Source of the DNA: an uncultured Clostridia bacterium
GTDB lineage: Bacteria; Bacillota; Clostridia; Oscillospirales; Acutalibacteraceae
Reading direction: 5' to 3'
NCBI GenBank assembly: GCA_944384985.1
Contig: CALWVM010000002.1
Coordinates: 124,001 to 188,000 of the forward strand
Length of the DNA: 64,000 nt
Position numbers and translations under genes: made by a program. Positions within the stretch are counted from its first letter, which is position 1, and the number at the start of each line of letters is the position of its first letter. The notes beneath the pieces are model-generated. The model was not told the DNA's origin and ran no database searches. It saw nothing but the letters and a program-made list of their open reading frames with translations. This document shows positions 60,358-64,000 of this stretch, one piece after another.

Positions 60358-62124
60358 ATGGCTTTTTCCGAAGAATTTTTGTCCGAACTTCGTTCCCGCG
60401 CGGATATGGAATCCGTGGCGTCCTCCTATGTGACCCTCAAGCGCAGGGGCAGGATTTTAACTGGACTTTGCCCGTTTCATAATGAGAAGACACCGTCTTT
60501 CACGGTATACCCGGAAACGCAGTCATACTATTGTTTCGGCTGCGGCAACGGCGGCGATGTTATCACATTCATCAAAAATATTGAAAATCTGGATTATGCG
60601 GAGGCGGTCCGCCTGCTTGCGGACCGCGTCGGTCTTGCCGTTCCGCAGGACAACCGCTATGATGCGGGGCTTTATGAAAAGCGACGCAGAATGTTTGAGG
60701 CAAACCGTCTTGCCGCCCGCTTTTTTCACAGTACACTGTATTCCCCGGCAGGGGAAGCGGGGCTCACTTATTTTCATGAACGCGGGCTTACGGATAAAAC
60801 GATTCGGAAATTCGGTCTGGGTTTTGCGCCTGCAGGGTGGGAAAACCTGCGCCGATACTTAAACCACGAAGGCTTTTCAGAACGTGAGCTCTATGAGGCA
60901 AACCTGCTTCGTATGCGCGAGCGCGGCAGTTTGAAGAGCTATTATGATGCTTTTTCCGAGCGCGTCATGTTCCCCATTATCGACCTGCGTGGTAATGTTT
61001 TGGCATTCAGCGGGCGCGCACTCGTCAGCGGCGCACCGCGCAAATATGTCAATACGAGCGACACGCTGGTCTATAAAAAAGGGGAAAACCTGTTCGCACT
61101 CAATTTTGCGCGCAAGTCCAAAGCCGGAAATCTGATCCTTTGTGAAGGCAATATGGACGTTGTGGCGCTCCATCAGGCTGGCTTTGACAATGCTGTTGCG
61201 GGCCTCGGCACGGCGCTCACCGAACAGCAGGCGTCGCTGCTTTCCCGCTACACTTCGGAAGTTCTGCTTTGCTATGACAACGACGAAGCCGGGCAGAAGG
61301 CTGTGCGCCGCGCGCTTTCCATTTTAGAAAAGACAACTCTGCATGTGAAAGTGATTCGAATGCAAGGGGGCAAAGACCCGGACGAGATCATCAAAACACA
61401 TGGTCCGGAACGGTTCCGCGCACTGCTGAATGATGCTGCAAACGATGTAGAATACCGTATTTTACAGGCGCGGGCAGCGCATGACGTGTCGACTTCGGAT
61501 GGGAAATCTTCTTTTTTGGAGGATGCCTGCAACATTCTTTCCGATGTACTGAGTCCCGTGGAGCGTGACATTTACGCTGCGCGGCTCGCTGAAGAAACGT
61601 CTGTTTCCAAAGAGGCTATTCTCTCGCGGACAGAAATGATCCGCAAGGGCAATGCAAAACAGCAACGCAAAAACCGGCTTCGCGACATTCGGGAGTTGTC
61701 CGCACCCGCACAAAAGGCTGTAGATACGGTAAATCCGGAACGGGCAAAGCATTTGCGCGCAGCTAAGGCTGAAGAGATGCTGTTGGCGTCTTTTATGCAT
61801 AATCCGGAGTTTTTCAGTCAAATTAAGGAAGAAGTCACTGCAAAAGATTTTGTAACCTCGTTCAATGCGCGTGTGTTCGATGCTGTTTCAAATTGTATCG
61901 CGCAATATGGGCACTTTGCGCTTTCCATGCTGGAGGATTCCTTTACAGCTGAGGAAAGAAGCGCGGTGGCAGCGATCCAAACCCTGATCCCGAATCTTGC
62001 CGATACACCCGAGGAATGCCGCGACTGCATCCGTGTTTTGGCGCAGGAAAAAGCGAAGGTCGGTCTCGAAGATCCGGCGTCGCTTTCGGACGATGATTTC
62101 TTAAAGCTGTTCCGGTCGAACTGA
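60358..62124 (+). CDS. dnaG: DNA primase
   Basis: DnaG makes RNA primers at the replication fork. The 588 residues have the CHC2 zinc domain (LCPFHNEKTPSF and YYCFGCGNGGDV, residues ~38-65), the catalytic core with ERVMFPIIDLRGNVLAFSGR, and the TOPRIM motifs LILCEGNMDVVALHQAGF (~265) and LLCYDNDEAGQKA (~305). The C-terminal helicase-binding region follows. ATG 60358 follows AAAAGAGGTG. The dgt-dnaG-rpoD order is the standard macromolecular-synthesis arrangement. Confidence 0.97.
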   Translation: MAFSEEFLSELRSRADMESVASSYVTLKRRGRILTGLCPFHNEKTPSFTVYPETQSYYCFGCGNGGDVITFIKNIENLDYAEAVRLLADRVGLAVPQDNRYDAGLYEKRRRMFEANRLAARFFHSTLYSPAGEAGLTYFHERGLTDKTIRKFGLGFAPAGWENLRRYLNHEGFSERELYEANLLRMRERGSLKSYYDAFSERVMFPIIDLRGNVLAFSGRALVSGAPRKYVNTSDTLVYKKGENLFALNFARKSKAGNLILCEGNMDVVALHQAGFDNAVAGLGTALTEQQASLLSRYTSEVLLCYDNDEAGQKAVRRALSILEKTTLHVKVIRMQGGKDPDEIIKTHGPERFRALLNDAANDVEYRILQARAAHDVSTSDGKSSFLEDACNILSDVLSPVERDIYAARLAEETSVSKEAILSRTEMIRKGNAKQQRKNRLRDIRELSAPAQKAVDTVNPERAKHLRAAKAEEMLLASFMHNPEFFSQIKEEVTAKDFVTSFNARVFDAVSNCIAQYGHFALSMLEDSFTAEERSAVAAIQTLIPNLADTPEECRDCIRVLAQEKAKVGLEDPASLSDDDFLKLFRSN

Positions 62125-62158
62125 CTTCGGAGCTTGTATTTTTGTGTGAGGAGAGACT

Positions 62159-63265
62159 ATGGAGAACACAAACAAAAAGTCGACTGTCACCGCTCTTTTG
62201 GAAAAAGGAAAAGCGGCGGGCAAACTGACGACGCAGGAGATCGATGCTGCAATTCTCGAAATGGATTTCGACATGGAAGAGCTGGACAAGCTCTATGAAA
62301 CCATTGAGGCGCAGAATATCGAGATCATCGACGATATGAACGAGTCGGCGCTTGAAGATCTGAATTTTGACAGCGAGATCCCCAAAGGCCAGGAAACAGC
62401 GGAAGCGGCAGCGGAAAGCCGTACAGCCGCCATGGACGATCCCGTGAAGGTATACCTCAAAGAGATCGGGCGCGTGCCGCTGTTAACTCCGGAAGAAGAG
62501 ATTGAGCTTGCCATTCGCATCAGCCAGAACGACCAGCAGGCCAAACAGCGCCTTGCGGAAGCGAACCTGCGGCTTGTCGTAAGCATTGCCAAGCGGTATG
62601 TCGGTCGCGGAATGCAGTTTTTGGATCTGATCCAAGAGGGGAATTTAGGCCTTATTAAAGCGGTGGACAAATTCGACTATACAAAGGGCTTCAAATTCTC
62701 GACCTATGCGACCTGGTGGATCCGGCAGGCGATCACCCGCGCGATCGCCGATCAGGCACGCACCATCCGCATCCCGGTGCACATGGTGGAGACCATCAAC
62801 AAGGTCAAAAAGACAAACACGCAGCTTCTGCACAAAAACGGGCGCGACCCGACGGCAGAAGAGATTGCTGCAGAGCTGAATATGCCGGTAGAAAAGGTGC
62901 GCGAAATCTTACGTGTTTCACAGGAACCGGTATCCCTGCAAACGCCGATCGGTGAGGAAGAGGACAGCCACCTCGGCGACTTCATCCCGGACGAAGACGC
63001 GCTCGCCCCGGAAGATGCCGCATCGCGGATGCTGTTGAAAGAGCAGCTTTCCGAAGTTCTCAAAACCCTGACCCACCGCGAAGCAAAAGTGCTTTCCCTG
63101 CGGTTCGGGCTTGAAGACGGGCATCCGCGCACGCTTGAAGAAGTCGGCAGTGAATTCGGCGTCACGCGCGAACGAATCCGCCAAATCGAAGCCAAGGCGC
63201 TTCGCAAACTGCGCCATCCGACGCGCAGTAAGAAGCTGAAAGATTATGTGGATAACTTTACATAA
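62159..63265 (+). CDS. rpoD: RNA polymerase primary sigma factor (copy 1)
   Basis: The 368-residue housekeeping sigma factor contains a region 1.1-like N-terminus ([10 protein letters not shown]...[14 protein letters not shown]), region 1.2 [21 protein letters not shown], region 2 with [27 protein letters not shown], region 3 and region 4.2 [23 protein letters not shown] 62159 follows GTGAGGAGAG, 34 bp after dnaG. It is followed 16 bp after its stop by a second, nearly identical sigma gene. Confidence 0.98.
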   Translation: MENTNKKSTVTALLEKGKAAGKLTTQEIDAAILEMDFDMEELDKLYETIEAQNIEIIDDMNESALEDLNFDSEIPKGQETAEAAAESRTAAMDDPVKVYLKEIGRVPLLTPEEEIELAIRISQNDQQAKQRLAEANLRLVVSIAKRYVGRGMQFLDLIQEGNLGLIKAVDKFDYTKGFKFSTYATWWIRQAITRAIADQARTIRIPVHMVETINKVKKTNTQLLHKNGRDPTAEEIAAELNMPVEKVREILRVSQEPVSLQTPIGEEEDSHLGDFIPDEDALAPEDAASRMLLKEQLSEVLKTLTHREAKVLSLRFGLEDGHPRTLEEVGSEFGVTRERIRQIEAKALRKLRHPTRSKKLKDYVDNFT

Positions 63266-63281
63266 GATGTAAGGAGTTTAT

Positions 63282-64000
63282 ATGGATAAGAACGATAAAA
63301 AATCGTCCCTGCACACGCTGCTGGAAAAGGGGAAAGCGGCGAGCAAGCTGACGACACAGGAGATCGATGCCGCAATTCTGGAAATGGATCTCGACATGGA
63401 AGAGCTGGACAAGCTCTATGAAACCATTGAGGCGCAGAATATCGAGATCATCGACGATATGAACGAATCGGCGCTCGAGGACCTGAATTTTGACAGCGAA
63501 ATGCCTAAAGGTCAGGAAGCCGCTGCGGCCACAACGGAAAGCCGTACAGCCGCCATGGATGATCCTGTGAAGGTGTACCTCAAAGAGATCGGGCGCGTGC
63601 CGCTGTTAACCCCGGAAGAAGAGATTGAGCTTGCCATTCGCATCAGCCAAAATGACCAGCAGGCCAAACAGCGCCTTGTGGAAGCGAACCTGCGGCTTGT
63701 CGTAAGCATTGCCAAGCGGTATGTCGGCCGCGGAATGCAGTTTTTGGATCTGATCCAAGAGGGGAATTTAGGCCTTATTAAAGCGGTGGACAAATTCGAC
63801 TATACAAAGGGCTTCAAATTCTCGACCTATGCGACCTGGTGGATCCGGCAGGCGATCACCCGCGCGATCGCCGATCAGGCACGCACCATCCGCATCCCGG
63901 TGCACATGGTGGAGACCATCAACAAGGTCAAAAAGACAAACACGCAGCTTCTGCACAAAAACGGTCGCGACCCGACGGCAGAAGAGATTGCTGCAGAGCT
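63282..64000 (+). CDS. second primary-type sigma factor, tandem paralogue (cut by window end)
   Basis: The ORF starts at ATG 63282 after AAGGAG and runs to the window edge (239 codons). It is collinear with copy 1 with no net length change (constant offset 1,123 bp). About 16 amino-acid differences are seen, nearly all in the first 90 residues (start [21 protein letters not shown] versus [21 protein letters not shown]); after DDPVKV only one is seen (Ala to Val in QRLVEAN). The stretch 63729-63964 is identical to 62606-62841 at the DNA level. The end is not visible, so completeness is unknown. Confidence 0.93.
   Translation, partial: MDKNDKKSSLHTLLEKGKAASKLTTQEIDAAILEMDLDMEELDKLYETIEAQNIEIIDDMNESALEDLNFDSEMPKGQEAAAATTESRTAAMDDPVKVYLKEIGRVPLLTPEEEIELAIRISQNDQQAKQRLVEANLRLVVSIAKRYVGRGMQFLDLIQEGNLGLIKAVDKFDYTKGFKFSTYATWWIRQAITRAIADQARTIRIPVHMVETINKVKKTNTQLLHKNGRDPTAEEIAAE

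Noticed and set aside
1..64000. CRISPR arrays, insertion sequences, prophage or attachment sites
   Set aside because: No regularly spaced repeats, transposase, integrase or terminase genes were found on either strand.

Overview
The window is a dense chromosomal segment of about 50% GC from a spore-forming Gram-positive anaerobe, most likely a member of the Clostridia and plausibly Oscillospirales. The assignment rests on gene content: spoIIGA-sigE, a gerA/gerB/gerC germinant receptor operon, bofA, cwlD, hprK, whiA, addAB and dnaG-rpoD, together with strong Shine-Dalgarno sites and frequent GTG/TTG starts. Family-level placement is inference. No rRNA, tRNA, CRISPR array, transposase, integrase or phage gene was seen.

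Layout. 1-5.4 kb: the end of a pyrimidine operon (carA-carB-pyrK-pyrD-ruvX). 5.4-7.0 kb: spoIIGA-sigE. 7.1-9.0 kb: an MBOAT O-acyltransferase and a shortened DHHW-like partner. 9.0-12.1 kb: an anaerobic glycerol-3-phosphate-dehydrogenase-like trio. 12.2-18.6 kb: secreted or hydrolytic proteins (C39-like peptidase, GH3 lipoprotein, alpha/beta hydrolase with a wall-anchor-like tail, GH29 fucosidase). 18.9-21.4 kb: TtcA-like protein, L13-S9, YjbR. 21.5-25.4 kb: a MerR-controlled divergon (ECF S component, DUF1893, aldo/keto reductase, cupin; merR and traX on the other side). 25.5-28.9 kb: RluA, a YabE-like 3D protein with a long leader, and an orphan. 29.1-34.7 kb: hprK-ROK-murB-rapZ-whiA-ROK. 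34.7-35.5 kb: a Mn2+ riboswitch and mntP. 35.5-40.4 kb: DUF4363/DUF421 divergent from gerA-gerB-gerC. 40.5-49.1 kb: MGMT-like, CorA, an AT-rich orphan, GH36, phosphoglucomutase, NifU-like domain protein and GH38. 49.1-51.2 kb: two orphans, bofA and cwlD. 51.4-58.3 kb: addB-addA. 58.4-64 kb: rpmE, yigZ, dgt, dnaG, rpoD and a second rpoD running off the window.

Most notable. (1) The pyrimidine-operon CarA and CarB keep full or nearly full reading frames, but CarA has lost its catalytic His and Glu and CarB has lost the metal/ATP-binding residues of both ATP-grasp halves, plus about 60 residues of the second half. The regulatory MGS domain remains. This looks like a retained pseudo-carbamoyl-phosphate synthetase. 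(2) The housekeeping sigma factor gene is tandemly duplicated 16 bp apart, with a 236-bp block of complete identity inside otherwise diverged copies. (3) A MerR-type promoter with a 19-bp spacer centred on a perfect 20-bp palindrome appears to control a four-gene operon. (4) The spoIIG promoter has an unusual 21-bp spacer and its -10 lies in the loop of the upstream operon's terminator.

Functionally the segment mixes core functions (replication initiation, recombination, ribosome, wall synthesis, sporulation) with cytoplasmic glycosidases for fucose-, galactose- and mannose-containing glycans. Those sugars would enter glycolysis through phosphoglucomutase and ROK kinases under HprK-type carbon control.
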